Shown: positions 40,719 to 49,997 of the stretch, one piece after another | How the letters are laid out: each line of letters starts with the position of its first letter | How positions within the stretch are numbered: position 1 is the first letter of the stretch | Origin: an uncultured Bacillota bacterium | GTDB taxonomy: Bacteria > Bacillota > Clostridia > Peptostreptococcales > Anaerovoracaceae | NCBI GenBank assembly: GCA_958448635.1 | Contig: CAUDEQ010000008.1 | Span: forward strand, 1-51,047 | Direction: 5' to 3' | DNA length: 51,047 nt | Program-made: the position numbers and the translations under genes | The notes under the pieces: model-generated | The model's database searches: none | The model's input: only the letters and a program-made list of their open reading frames with translations | What the model was told of the DNA's origin: nothing

Positions 40719-42548
40719 TTAAACAGCTTTAAGGAATGCCTTTATCAAGGCCCTTGAGTTTATCATAAATGCGTCCTTAGGCTGTATTTCCTCCAGCTCC
40801 TGAAGCCAGTACCTGTCCACGTATCTGTCCAGCATCGCCTCTTCATCAAGACCTTCATCTTTCATTTGGCGTATGAATTTCATTTTAGCCTCCGTCTCGT
40901 TTTTCAGCATTTCCCAGTATTTTTCGTTGAAATCCACAGGAAGCATTCCGAAGTGCGGCAGGCATATATAGTCGGGAGCATAAGCCATGCATTTTTCCCG
41001 TGATTTTATGGCATCGCTGCAGTCCTTTAGGAACGGAGTATGTACGTAATTTTTGCCTTCCAGAAGTCCTGTGCTTTCACTTGCAAAGAGAAGCCTCGGC
41101 GGCTCGAATATATAGCTCATGGAACAGTCGGTATGGCCCTTCGTCTCCATGGCTGTAACAGACATATCTCCCAGGGAGATCTTATCTCCATCCTTCAGCA
41201 CCTTATCCACCGCAATACCGTCAACAAGGATTTCTTCATCACTGTCCGGCATGAACAGAGCTCTTGCGGATGTACCCAGCTCCTTCATCAGCTTTCTGGC
41301 GTTGGTTTTTTGAAAGATTTGCGCGGCCTTTTCGCTGCCGCATACGACAGCATCGGGAAAAGCCTTTTTTATATATGGAAGAGCTCCCATATGATCGTAA
41401 TGAGAATGGCTCAATATGATATAGTCCAGACTGTTGCGTTTCTTTTCCGACAGCTTCTCCTTGATGTTTTCCACCGTATAATTGCCGCAATATGCCATAC
41501 CGCAGTCATAAAGCAGCGTTTTTTCACTTCCGAAAACCAGAATGGCCTCGCCTCCGTTGCCCGATGTCACTCTATGTGCATCTATCGGAAAGCTGAACCT
41601 GTCGAACTCCTCTCCGAAGACATCGAACAGCACAGCGTCATTGATTTCAGGCATATTTTTTCCTCCCTTGCCTCTGTTTTCTCTCGCCTCCCCCATGGTG
41701 AAGAAGATCAGCCCTATCCATACTATTACAAATGCAATGAACTGCACCATATCGAAAGGCTCCTTAAGAAGGAATATTCCTATCAGCAGAGATATGGACG
41801 GCGAAATGTATTCTATTATTCCCAGCGTGACCAGCGGCACCTTGCCTGCCGCCTCTGCAAAGAATGCCAAAGCCACCGCAGTAAGCGGTCCGCACAGCAT
41901 GAGAAGTCCGTACTGGTAAGGCTCTCCTGCACCAAGCGCACCCTGACCTGTCACCTCAAGATATATTATCACACCCAGTGCCGGCAGCATGATGTACATG
42001 GTCTCGTAAAACAGAGACAGCACCGACGGAAGATTGTAGCTTTTCTTTATCGCTGCGTATGTAGCAAAGGTCAGCGCCAGACTGAGAGCGATCAGCGGCA
42101 CCTCCATAAAATGCACCAGCAGGACGACTACTCCCGCCATGGCCAGTACAAGAGCCGTGAGCTTATAGGCTGTGAGCTTTTCCTTGAAAAAAATTATACC
42201 GAATATGCTGACCATCAACGGCTCGATGTAATATCCTACGCATGTCTGAATTACCTGATCCGCATTTACCGCCCAGATATATATGCTCCAGTTGGCAGTT
42301 ATCAGCAGCCCTGCCAGAAAGTATTTAAGCTTTGCCCCCTTTGGCTTCAGATGCTTCTTTATCTCGTCCATGCCGTAAAGCTTCAGGGATGCCAGGAAGC
42401 ACACCAGCCCCACCAGAAATATCCTGTAAAATATTATAACGGAGGATTCAATAGGTCTCAGCGACTGCCAATATATCGGCAGTACTCCCCAAAGTACAGA
42501 GCATGCTATCGCATATATCAAGCCCTTTTTATAGCTGCTGTTCATCAT
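40719..42548 (-). CDS. RarD-like transporter fused to metallo-hydrolase
   Basis: One open frame encodes two proteins that are normally separate. Residues 1-298 are an EamA/RarD-type drug/metabolite transporter with ten helices (ACSVLWGVLPIYWQSL, ANWSIYIWAVN, GYYIEPLMVSIFG). From Met299 (41654) onward the chain is a metallo-beta-lactamase-fold hydrolase of 311 residues with the metal motif SHSHYDHMG, a downstream ETKGHTDCSM and LPHFGM. AGGGAGGAAAAAAT sits just before Met299, so the hydrolase can also be made alone. Start at 42548 (or 42545) after GAGGTG. It overlaps the preceding acidic-protein gene and is the last gene of the murI operon. Substrates unknown. Confidence 0.85.
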   Translation of the reverse strand: MMNSSYKKGLIYAIACSVLWGVLPIYWQSLRPIESSVIIFYRIFLVGLVCFLASLKLYGMDEIKKHLKPKGAKLKYFLAGLLITANWSIYIWAVNADQVIQTCVGYYIEPLMVSIFGIIFFKEKLTAYKLTALVLAMAGVVVLLVHFMEVPLIALSLALTFATYAAIKKSYNLPSVLSLFYETMYIMLPALGVIIYLEVTGQGALGAGEPYQYGLLMLCGPLTAVALAFFAEAAGKVPLVTLGIIEYISPSISLLIGIFLLKEPFDMVQFIAFVIVWIGLIFFTMGEARENRGKGGKNMPEINDAVLFDVFGEEFDRFSFPIDAHRVTSGNGGEAILVFGSEKTLLYDCGMAYCGNYTVENIKEKLSEKKRNSLDYIILSHSHYDHMGALPYIKKAFPDAVVCGSEKAAQIFQKTNARKLMKELGTSARALFMPDSDEEILVDGIAVDKVLKDGDKISLGDMSVTAMETKGHTDCSMSYIFEPPRLLFASESTGLLEGKNYVHTPFLKDCSDAIKSREKCMAYAPDYICLPHFGMLPVDFNEKYWEMLKNETEAKMKFIRQMKDEGLDEEAMLDRYVDRYWLQELEEIQPKDAFMINSRALIKAFLKAV

Positions 42549-43122
42549 CAAACACCTCATCCTCAGGCGAAAATATTATAGTTCCGTCATTATCGTTTTC
42601 CGCTTCCATCAGCTCTGAAAAGGACATGGTATAGCTATCCGGCTGATAATCCAGCGAGTTTTCAAAGTCATAGCTGTATTTTTCTCCGCCAAGCTTTTCC
42701 ATCCTTGAAGCGGTGATCGCATCCCTTACATTGGTATAAAGGGCGGCTCCGCCATTTTCAGGCTGAAGCTCCACCTCGGATTCATGGGAGTACCACGTCT
42801 GAAATCTGTAGAACTCATCGGTGAATCTCCTCATATCGAAGTCATCCTCCGCATGGGATATCATCCCTATCAGGCTCAGCTTTATCTGGTGCAGCAGAGA
42901 AAATATCTCTCCTGAGTTTTCCGGAAGTCCATCAAGCACATCCTCGAAGTAATCCTGCAGCAGCTCCTCTATCATGGTGTTGTCTGCACCGTCAAAGAGC
43001 ATGTACATGGCTTCCTGATCGATATATTCCTCGCTCTCGATGAGATCGGCCATGGCTTCAAAGTATTCGAACTGTCCTGCTTCCTCAAGATCCAGATATT
43101 CAAGCAATTCATAGTAATCCAT
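42529..43122 (-). CDS. Acidic protein of unknown function
   Basis: I do not recognise this 197-residue protein. It is strongly acidic, rich in Glu, Asp and Tyr, and has no signal peptide or membrane helix. The N-terminal part is helical (DYYELLEYLDLEEAGQFEYF, MIEELLQDYFEDVLDGL); the C-terminus is a likely disordered acidic tail (SPEDEVFDDEQQ). The start abuts the murI stop with no gap and its end overlaps the transporter gene, so it is part of that operon. Confidence 0.75.
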   Translation of the reverse strand: MDYYELLEYLDLEEAGQFEYFEAMADLIESEEYIDQEAMYMLFDGADNTMIEELLQDYFEDVLDGLPENSGEIFSLLHQIKLSLIGMISHAEDDFDMRRFTDEFYRFQTWYSHESEVELQPENGGAALYTNVRDAITASRMEKLGGEKYSYDFENSLDYQPDSYTMSFSELMEAENDNDGTIIFSPEDEVFDDEQQL

Positions 43123-43953
43123 TTATTTTTCCTTTCCCTGCTCAAGATCGAAGTTCATGAACCTGACCTTGGCCTCTCCGCTTTCGTTTTCAAATATGTG
43201 ATCTATCATGTTTATAAAGTTCTCAGACAAATCGCTGGCATAAAACACATTTTTATGCTCAGGCTTTTTCGCCAGCATGTCATTTTGCCTCAGTACCCTT
43301 TCTATATCCTTAGTAATGATGCTGGACGGATTGATGATGTTGATATGGGGATACAGCTTCTCGATGTTCTTCTTGATGAGAGGATAGTGGGTGCATCCCA
43401 GAATGACGGTGTCCAGCCTGTTGCTGCATACGAAGTCATCCATATAGTACTTTATGGTAAGATCCATGATTTCGTTGTCGATGATGCCCTCCTCGATGAG
43501 AGGTACGAAGGCAGGACACGGCGCCTCGAATATATTGAGGCTGCTGTTGTATCTGCGTATACATTTTTCATATGCCTTACTGGCTATGGTGACCTTTGTT
43601 CCTATTATACCTATGCTGTTATCTAGGCTGCAGCTTTCAGCCACCTGCTGGGCTGCAGGCTCTATGATGCCAAGAATAGGTATCCCCGGAAATTTCTCGC
43701 GAAGGACATCGAGACACGTTGCACTCACCGTATTGCAGGCTATAACTATCATTTTAACGTCGTTTGCCACCAGAAAATCAGCTATCTCCAGAGAAAAGCT
43801 CTTTATTGTTCCGGTGGCCTTGGAGCCGTATGGAGTCCTGGCAGTATCGCCGAAATATATTATCCTTTCATCCGGAAGCTTTTTCATCAGATACGGTATG
43901 CAGGTAAGTCCTCCCAGCCCTGAATCAAAAAAACCTATAGGTCTGTTATCCAT
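43123..43953 (-). CDS. murI: Glutamate racemase
   Basis: Makes D-glutamate for peptidoglycan. The 276 residues carry FFDSGLGGLT (Asp10, Ser11) and the two catalytic cysteines Cys73 (IACNTVSA) and Cys187 (LGCTHYPL), all intact. Length is usual. It heads a run with an acidic protein and the transporter/hydrolase fusion. The region upstream (43954-44179) has a TCGGC-TGA-GCCGA hairpin at 44112-44124 and the pepF leader, nothing else. Confidence 0.96.
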   Translation of the reverse strand: MDNRPIGFFDSGLGGLTCIPYLMKKLPDERIIYFGDTARTPYGSKATGTIKSFSLEIADFLVANDVKMIVIACNTVSATCLDVLREKFPGIPILGIIEPAAQQVAESCSLDNSIGIIGTKVTIASKAYEKCIRRYNSSLNIFEAPCPAFVPLIEEGIIDNEIMDLTIKYYMDDFVCSNRLDTVILGCTHYPLIKKNIEKLYPHINIINPSSIITKDIERVLRQNDMLAKKPEHKNVFYASDLSENFINMIDHIFENESGEAKVRFMNFDLEQGKEK

Positions 43954-44179
43954 TAAGATTATAATCCTTTCACATTTATGTTATAATATTAAAATACAGC
44001 CAATCATACATCCTATGAAAATCTCCATGGCGATGGGCGCTGCAGTAAAAAAGATGACTTAATATGTGTGAAACAAGCTTGATTTCAACAAAGTCTCATA
44101 CTGAAAAAGAATCGGCTGAGCCGACTTTATACTATTATACATTAACTAAAACTCAAAGTAAATTATCCGGAGGTAAATT

Positions 44180-45985
44180 ATGAGTTCCAAGGAATTAAAG
44201 ACAAGAGATCAAATCGATAAAAAATACAAGTGGAATATTGAGGCAATGATTTCCGATGAATCCGTCATCGACGGCGATCTTGAGGAAATAAAAGCGCAGG
44301 CTTCTGCATACGCCTCTGAGTTTTCCGGTCATCTCACGGAAAGCGCAGACATGCTCCTCAAGGCTTACAGGCAGAGAGATTCCATCTGGCGAAGGCTGGA
44401 GCATATATATGTATATTCGCGAATGAGACGCGACGAAAACAACGCAGATAGCTCATATCAGGCCATGTCAGACAAATGCAGCGCAGTGATCGCAGCCGTG
44501 TCTGCATCCATGGCATTCTTCACTCCTGAGCTTCTGGAAGCTCCAGATGAAAGGATACTGGGCTTCATCTCTGAGAATGAAGGTCTCAAGGAATACAAAT
44601 TCGCCATCGAGGACACACTTCGTCAGAAGGCGCATATACTCACTGAAGCCGAAGAAAACATTCTGGCACAGATGAGTGAAATAACCAAGGCCACCAACGA
44701 TATATTCACCCTGCTCAACAACGCCGATATCAAATTCGCAGCCATAACCGATGAAGACGGCGATACTGTGGAGGTCACTCACGGCAATTATATCAAGTTC
44801 ATGGAATCCCACGACAGAAGCGTTAGAGAAGCTGCTTACAATGCCATGTACGATTCCTACAAGGAGCTGATAAATACCATTGCTGCGACATATAACTACA
44901 ACACCAAGACAGACGTCGTGGGTGCCAGGATAAGAAAATACCCTTCAGCCAGAGCTGCTGCCCTGTCGGGAGACAATATCCCTGAGGCTGTCTACGACAA
45001 TCTGGTATCCACAGTCAACGACAATCTCCCTTCTCTCCACAGATATGCACAGCTTAGAAAAAAGCTTCTGGGCCTGGACAAAATGTACATGTACGATATG
45101 TATGTGCCGCTTATTGAGCTGCCTAAGACAGTCATCCCATATGAGGAAGCTCTGGATATAATGAGAAAAGGTCTGGCTCCTCTTGGTGAGGAATATATAG
45201 AAAAAATGAACAAGGGTCTGAAGGAAGGCTGGATAGACGTATACGAAAACAAGGGCAAGACCAGCGGAGCCTACAGCTTCGGCAGCTACGACAGCTTCCC
45301 TTATATCCTACTAAACTATACTGACACTCTGAAGGATGTTTTCACCATCGTTCACGAGATGGGTCACTCCATGCATTCGCGCTACACCAGAGATGAGCAG
45401 CCGTACATCTACGGAGGCCACTCCATATTCACTGCCGAGGTCGCATCAACCGTCAACGAATCACTGCTGATGCAGTATCTGCTCAGTCAGGACAACGATA
45501 TTGAAATGAGAAAATACCTGCTGAATCTCCATCTCGAGGAATTCAGAACGACTCTTTTCAGGCAGACCATGTTTGCCGAATTCGAGGATATCACCCATAA
45601 GGCAATAGAGGCCGGTCAGGTCCTCACTGCAGACTGGATGTGCCAGCAGTACGAGGCTCTCAATGCCAAGTACTACGGACCTGCCGTTGAAAAAGACGAT
45701 ACCATCAAATATGAATGGGCCCGCATTCCTCATTTCTACAATGCCTTCTACGTATATAAATACGCCACAGGCTACTCTGCAGCATCGGCAATATCCGGCA
45801 AGATTCTCTCTGAAGGAAAGCCTGCAGCCGAAAGCTACATCAGCTTCCTCAAGACGGGAGAATGCGACTACCCTATCGAGCTTTTAAAGATCGCAGGTGT
45901 AGATATGAGCAGTCCTGAGCCTATAGAAAAAGCCATGACCACCTTCAATTCACTGCTGGATGAATTTGAAAAGCTGGTCGTGTAG
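44180..45985 (+). CDS. pepF: Oligoendopeptidase F
   Basis: Cytoplasmic zinc metallopeptidase of family M3 that breaks down oligopeptides. The 601 residues include the zinc motif HEMGH at 392-396, with the downstream metal glutamate in FTAEVASTVNESLL, and the substrate-tyrosine block IPHFYNAFYVYKYATGYSAA. Length is usual. The ATG follows CCGGAGGTAAAT. nadK follows after about 60 bases and is probably cotranscribed. Confidence 0.96.
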   Translation: MSSKELKTRDQIDKKYKWNIEAMISDESVIDGDLEEIKAQASAYASEFSGHLTESADMLLKAYRQRDSIWRRLEHIYVYSRMRRDENNADSSYQAMSDKCSAVIAAVSASMAFFTPELLEAPDERILGFISENEGLKEYKFAIEDTLRQKAHILTEAEENILAQMSEITKATNDIFTLLNNADIKFAAITDEDGDTVEVTHGNYIKFMESHDRSVREAAYNAMYDSYKELINTIAATYNYNTKTDVVGARIRKYPSARAAALSGDNIPEAVYDNLVSTVNDNLPSLHRYAQLRKKLLGLDKMYMYDMYVPLIELPKTVIPYEEALDIMRKGLAPLGEEYIEKMNKGLKEGWIDVYENKGKTSGAYSFGSYDSFPYILLNYTDTLKDVFTIVHEMGHSMHSRYTRDEQPYIYGGHSIFTAEVASTVNESLLMQYLLSQDNDIEMRKYLLNLHLEEFRTTLFRQTMFAEFEDITHKAIEAGQVLTADWMCQQYEALNAKYYGPAVEKDDTIKYEWARIPHFYNAFYVYKYATGYSAASAISGKILSEGKPAAESYISFLKTGECDYPIELLKIAGVDMSSPEPIEKAMTTFNSLLDEFEKLVV

Positions 45986-46045
45986 GCGGCCATATCGGCA
46001 ATGACTCTGCGCAGCCAGGCGCATCAATATAAACAGGAGTATAAA

Positions 46046-46852
46046 ATGAAGAAAAAACTGATAAACATCTTCACCAACAATACCAATATATCTCTTGATA
46101 CTAAGTCGGAGCTTACAAAAAAACTCATCGAAAGAGGCTATGCAGTAACGGCTGAATATTCCAGTGATGCAGAGCTGATAATTTGTATCGGCGGAGACGG
46201 AGCATTATTGAAGAGCATTCATTCCTGCAATTTCCCGGAATGTCCCGTCATCGGCATAAACACGGGACATCTGGGTTTTTTCCAGGAGGTTCGTCCAGAG
46301 AATCTTGATGGCTTCATCGATAATTACCGGAACGGGCAGTATACGATCCAGGATCTCAGCACAGTCAAGGCAACCGTAACTACCAACGACGGCCATGAAT
46401 ACAATCACATTGGGCTCAATGAGATTGTCATACAGGGAAGGCCCTCCTACACGGTCCACCTTCATATCTCCATAGACGATATGCCAATAGAGAAGTTCAG
46501 CGGAGACGGTATCCTCATAGCCACACCGGCAGGAAGTACAGCCTACAACTACTCCCTTGGCGGCTCCATCGTGGATCCCAGACTAAAGCTGCTTCAGGTG
46601 ACACCTATAGCGCCGATGAATACGACAGCATATCGCTCATTTACATCCAGCCTTCTGCTGCCTGCGGAGCTTTCCCTGGGTGTCGTGCCTGAAAAGCAAT
46701 ACGAAAACAGGATAGCCGTCATCAACGACGGCATTGAAACCATATATACCGATGTTACCGATATCAATGTCAGAATGTCGGACAAGTCGGTACATCTCAT
46801 CAGACTTAAGGATTACGATTTCTGGAACAAGGTAAAGACCAAGTTCCTGTAG
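46046..46852 (+). CDS. nadK: NAD kinase
   Basis: Phosphorylates NAD to NADP. The 268 residues show GGDGALL (49-55), GINTGHLGFFQE, LNEIVIQG and TPAGSTAYNYSLGGSIVDP, the conserved NAD kinase blocks. The ATG at 46046 follows CAGGAG; an upstream in-frame ATG (46001) has no site. Ten bases separate it from the pseudouridine synthase gene. Confidence 0.95.
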   Translation: MKKKLINIFTNNTNISLDTKSELTKKLIERGYAVTAEYSSDAELIICIGGDGALLKSIHSCNFPECPVIGINTGHLGFFQEVRPENLDGFIDNYRNGQYTIQDLSTVKATVTTNDGHEYNHIGLNEIVIQGRPSYTVHLHISIDDMPIEKFSGDGILIATPAGSTAYNYSLGGSIVDPRLKLLQVTPIAPMNTTAYRSFTSSLLLPAELSLGVVPEKQYENRIAVINDGIETIYTDVTDINVRMSDKSVHLIRLKDYDFWNKVKTKFL

Positions 46853-46862
46853 AGGAGAAAAA

Positions 46863-47753
46863 ATGACCCGATTTTATCATAAGGTTACAACAGAAGACGA
46901 AAACATGGAGCTGAGGGAAATCATCAGAAAGCACTTCGATTTTTCCGCAAGGCTTCGCAACAGGATCAAGCGTGAAAAACTGGTGATGGTCAACGGAATA
47001 TCCACTCCAGGATGGAAGAAGCCTGCCGTGGGAGACGAGATAAGCATCACACTTCCCGATGAGACCAGCGGCTTTGAGCCTCAGGACATCCCCCTCGATA
47101 TAGTATACGAGGATGACGACCTTATGATAATAAACAAACAGCCCGGACTTATCGTACATCCCACCAAGGGACATCCCAGCGGGACTGTGGCCAATGCCCT
47201 TATGCACTACATGGAACAGGCAGGAAATCCTTTTAAAATACGATTTGTAAACCGTCTCGATATGGATACCTCCGGGCTTCTCATAGTTGCAAAAAACTCG
47301 TACTGCCAGAATGATTTCACAAAGCAGATGCGCGAAAATACCATAGAAAAAAGATATATCGCCATCGTTAAGGGAATCATTGATTCCGATGAGGGCACAG
47401 TGGAGCTGCCCATAGGACGTCCCGATCCCGACAACGTCCGCCGCGGAGTTATGGAGGGCGGTGCCCCTTCAGTGACACATTACAAGGTAATCGACAGATA
47501 CAGGGAGCATACGATGGTGGAGCTTCTGTTGGAAACAGGCAGAACACATCAGATACGAGTACATATGTCGCATATCGGTCACCCTGTTCTTGGCGACTGG
47601 CTTTACGACGGGACAAATACACCTTTCATAGACAGACAGGCTCTCCATGCAGCTTATCTGACCTTTACACATCCGATGACAAAGGAACGCTGCACCTTCA
47701 GTGCGCCCCTTCCCGAGGATATAAATAAAGCGGCTGCAATGCTTTCTCGTTAA
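46863..47753 (+). CDS. RluA-family pseudouridine synthase
   Basis: Isomerises uridine to pseudouridine in rRNA or tRNA. Of 296 residues, the N-terminus (about 15-60) is an S4-like RNA-binding segment (SARLRNRIKREKLVMVNG). The catalytic Asp133 lies in NRLDMDTSGLLIVAKN, where Asn replaces the usual His before RLD. LLETGRTHQIRVHMSHIGHPVLGD is also diagnostic. The ATG follows AGAGGAG. Target site cannot be assigned among RluA, RluC and RluD types. Confidence 0.93.
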   Translation: MTRFYHKVTTEDENMELREIIRKHFDFSARLRNRIKREKLVMVNGISTPGWKKPAVGDEISITLPDETSGFEPQDIPLDIVYEDDDLMIINKQPGLIVHPTKGHPSGTVANALMHYMEQAGNPFKIRFVNRLDMDTSGLLIVAKNSYCQNDFTKQMRENTIEKRYIAIVKGIIDSDEGTVELPIGRPDPDNVRRGVMEGGAPSVTHYKVIDRYREHTMVELLLETGRTHQIRVHMSHIGHPVLGDWLYDGTNTPFIDRQALHAAYLTFTHPMTKERCTFSAPLPEDINKAAAMLSR

Positions 47754-47801
47754 GCACGCTGCCGCATTGAATACGCCATAATCTATAAAATCAAAATCCT
47801 T

Positions 47802-47827
47802 TCTGCAGCTTAGCTGCAGATTTTTTT
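47802..47827 (+). terminator. Terminator of the pepF-nadK operon
   Basis: TCTGCAGCT and AGCTGCAGA form a nine-base stem followed by seven T residues. A perfect TTGATAC-GGG-GTATCAA dyad lies just after it at 47831-47847. Confidence 0.85.
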
Positions 47828-47867
47828 GTATTGATACGGGGTATCAACATGCTTGCTCCATAAAAGA

Positions 47868-47897
47868 ATAGCAGATATCACTATTCCATGATATCCG
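47868..47897 (-). terminator. Possible terminator overlapping the Rrf2 gene end
   Basis: On the minus strand AGCGGATATCA pairs with TGATATCTGCT around the stop codon and is followed by ATTCTTTT. It would end the Rrf2 transcript inside its own last codons. Confidence 0.5.
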
Positions 47898-48273
47898 CTA
47901 TTGTTTTTTTCTTCATTTCTTCTATTAGTATCGTCTGTATTCTCTCGATTTCCTTATGCACCTTGCAAGGCATGTCCGAAGGATTTCTTTCGCATTCCTC
48001 CTTCATGCAGTGCAGTATGGCAAGATCTCCTTCCGTGATGCTTACCACATCGTAAAGTGTAAGCTCTTCCAGAGGCCTGTTGAGATAATAGCCTCCCTGG
48101 TTACCTCTTTCTGATTTAACGAGGTCTGCCATTTCCAGTTCCCGCAATATCTTATATGCAAAGGCCTTGGGAATATCCTCTCTGTCGCATATTTCTCTTA
48201 CATTATGAACTTTTCCGTCTTTGAGAACTCTGCATATTCTCATCGCATAATCGCTTCTTCTCGTTATCAGCAT
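47881..48273 (-). CDS. IscR-like Rrf2 family regulator
   Basis: Winged-helix regulator of 130 residues. The N-terminus (ITRRSDYAMRICRVLKDG, IPKAFAYKILRELEMADLV) is the Rrf2 DNA-binding domain. Cys89, Cys94 and Cys103 with His106 match the ligand order of the IscR cluster (three Cys, then His three residues after the last), though spacing differs. It may sense Fe-S status, NO or oxygen. It stands alone. Candidate targets in the window, by function only, are the iscS operon at 30.4-32.1 kb and the dfx region. Confidence 0.9.
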   Translation of the reverse strand: MLITRRSDYAMRICRVLKDGKVHNVREICDREDIPKAFAYKILRELEMADLVKSERGNQGGYYLNRPLEELTLYDVVSITEGDLAILHCMKEECERNPSDMPCKVHKEIERIQTILIEEMKKKTIADIME

Positions 48274-48348
48274 TTCTTTTCTCCGTTTTCTGTTCTTGGA
48301 TTAACCATATTAACTATACCATAAAAGATACTACATTGTCACTATAAA

Positions 48349-49860
48349 TTATCTGTATACTGCTCCCGGCACAGGATCTGCCCCGGTTTTGTATTTTATC
48401 ATTTCAGATACTGTAACCAGCTGATATCCCCGGGACTTGAGCCATGGCACCAGAGAATCAACCGCATCGGCCGTAAATCCATGTATAGAATGCATCAGCA
48501 CGATCTTGCCATCAAGGTTGCCGCTGTTTACCACCTTGTCGTATATCTTCTGACCATCTCTCAGCTTCCAGTCTAGTGTATCTATGGACCACATTATCAC
48601 AGGCATACCCGATATCTGATTTATCTTATCACTGGTCATTCCATAGCTTGGTCTGAACACCGTCGGATATGCTCCGCACGCATTATATATGGCGTTATTG
48701 GTGTTTGTGATCTGAGCGCTCACCTCATCGTCGTTGAGGGATGTAAGCACCGGATGATTCCATGTGTGATGACCTATCTCACAGCCTATCGACTTAGCCC
48801 TCTTGATTTTCTCTTCCCTTCCTCCGATGAACATCCCCTGATAAAAGAATGTTGCTACGGAATTATTGTTTTCGAGACATGTAAGGATCCTATCTTCTGA
48901 TTCACCTCCTGGACCGTCATCGAAGGTCAGCGCCACCATAGGCTTCGACGGATCAATATAACGCTGTATAATATGCTCTCTAAGTATTTCTTTTGACATT
49001 ACAGATGCCATGCCTGCATATGCAATACCCTCAGATTTCTTTAAAACCGTTCCTTCATCGAAGCAGAACGTTATTCCTGAATTCGTCACGATAAACTTAT
49101 TGAAATTATTTGCATCCGGTGTGAGATATTTTTTCCAGTCTTTTGCCAGCTGCTCTTTTTTATACTCCTTATCAAAATATTTCATGAAATACTGAGAACA
49201 TCTCTGCCTGTAGTTGTCTTTTAATATCTGCTGAGGCACCAGTATATCTCCTGTTTTCACGGAAAACTGATATGTATATATTTCGTTTCCCAAGGATTCC
49301 ATCTCGCCTCCGTTTTTCACGGAGCCTCTACAATAAATGGCAAGATTTGATATTTCATCCTTATAATCCGTAACTCCTGTCTTGATAAGAAGAGCTCTTG
49401 GATTTTCATCCTCAGGATCTGATTTTTCGGCGAAGGCCGCTTTTAATCCTTCTATCTTGGTATCTCTGAAGGCAGATATTCCTTCGTCCTTACAAGCAGT
49501 ATAATCGACTGCATATGAAATAGGCTCTCCATACTGGTATTCTGTTTTTTCAGTCCCCACCAGCTCAAGACTTTTGCTCTTATCAAACTGAGCGTCGGCA
49601 TATTTTATGAAGCCCTTCTCGTTTCTATAGGAATCACCTGCTGTCTGCGAAAGTATCCAGATGATGCTGGTAACTGCCATTGCAAATATAAATATGCTGG
49701 CTAGCTTTCTGTATCTCCTTATCAGCCTTCTCTTTTCTCTTTCCTTATTTGCCCGTTCCGTCCTCGTCTCTATGGTTTTAAATATATCCGATTCAAATAT
49801 ATCTTCTACTTTCTCGTCTATTTCTTCATTGATAGTCTGTTTATTTTCTTTCATATCCAT
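48349..49860 (-). CDS. Membrane-anchored polysaccharide deacetylase
   Basis: Cell-surface NodB-type deacetylase, probably acting on peptidoglycan N-acetylglucosamine as PgdA does. Of 503 residues, 1-50 are charged and cytoplasmic, 53-70 form a membrane anchor, about 80-300 are an extracellular domain like that of PgdA, and the NodB domain follows. It carries TFDDGP (312-317), HHTWNHP (364-370), RPSYG (403-407) and LMHS (455-458); metal ligands Asp315, His365 and His369 are present. Such enzymes give lysozyme resistance. The start lacks a clear ribosome site. Confidence 0.9.
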   Translation of the reverse strand: MDMKENKQTINEEIDEKVEDIFESDIFKTIETRTERANKEREKRRLIRRYRKLASIFIFAMAVTSIIWILSQTAGDSYRNEKGFIKYADAQFDKSKSLELVGTEKTEYQYGEPISYAVDYTACKDEGISAFRDTKIEGLKAAFAEKSDPEDENPRALLIKTGVTDYKDEISNLAIYCRGSVKNGGEMESLGNEIYTYQFSVKTGDILVPQQILKDNYRQRCSQYFMKYFDKEYKKEQLAKDWKKYLTPDANNFNKFIVTNSGITFCFDEGTVLKKSEGIAYAGMASVMSKEILREHIIQRYIDPSKPMVALTFDDGPGGESEDRILTCLENNNSVATFFYQGMFIGGREEKIKRAKSIGCEIGHHTWNHPVLTSLNDDEVSAQITNTNNAIYNACGAYPTVFRPSYGMTSDKINQISGMPVIMWSIDTLDWKLRDGQKIYDKVVNSGNLDGKIVLMHSIHGFTADAVDSLVPWLKSRGYQLVTVSEMIKYKTGADPVPGAVYR

Positions 49861-49997
49861 TGCAAACTCATATTGATATTATGTCAATTTCTTTATTATC
49901 TACAAAAATATGGTCAGCTGTAACAACTCTTATCCGGCAGCTGCCTCGATTGAAATATAATCCTGTATCAGATATTCATTATATAGTGAAAAACATA

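Noticed and set aside
41040..42581. A 513-codon plus-strand frame opposite the RarD/hydrolase fusion
   Set aside because: The sense strand encodes two recognised families; this frame is rich in Arg, His and Gln as shadows are.
47831..47847. TTGATAC-GGG-GTATCAA dyad as an operator
   Set aside because: It lies between two gene 3' ends with no promoter in reach; kept only as a note to the terminator.
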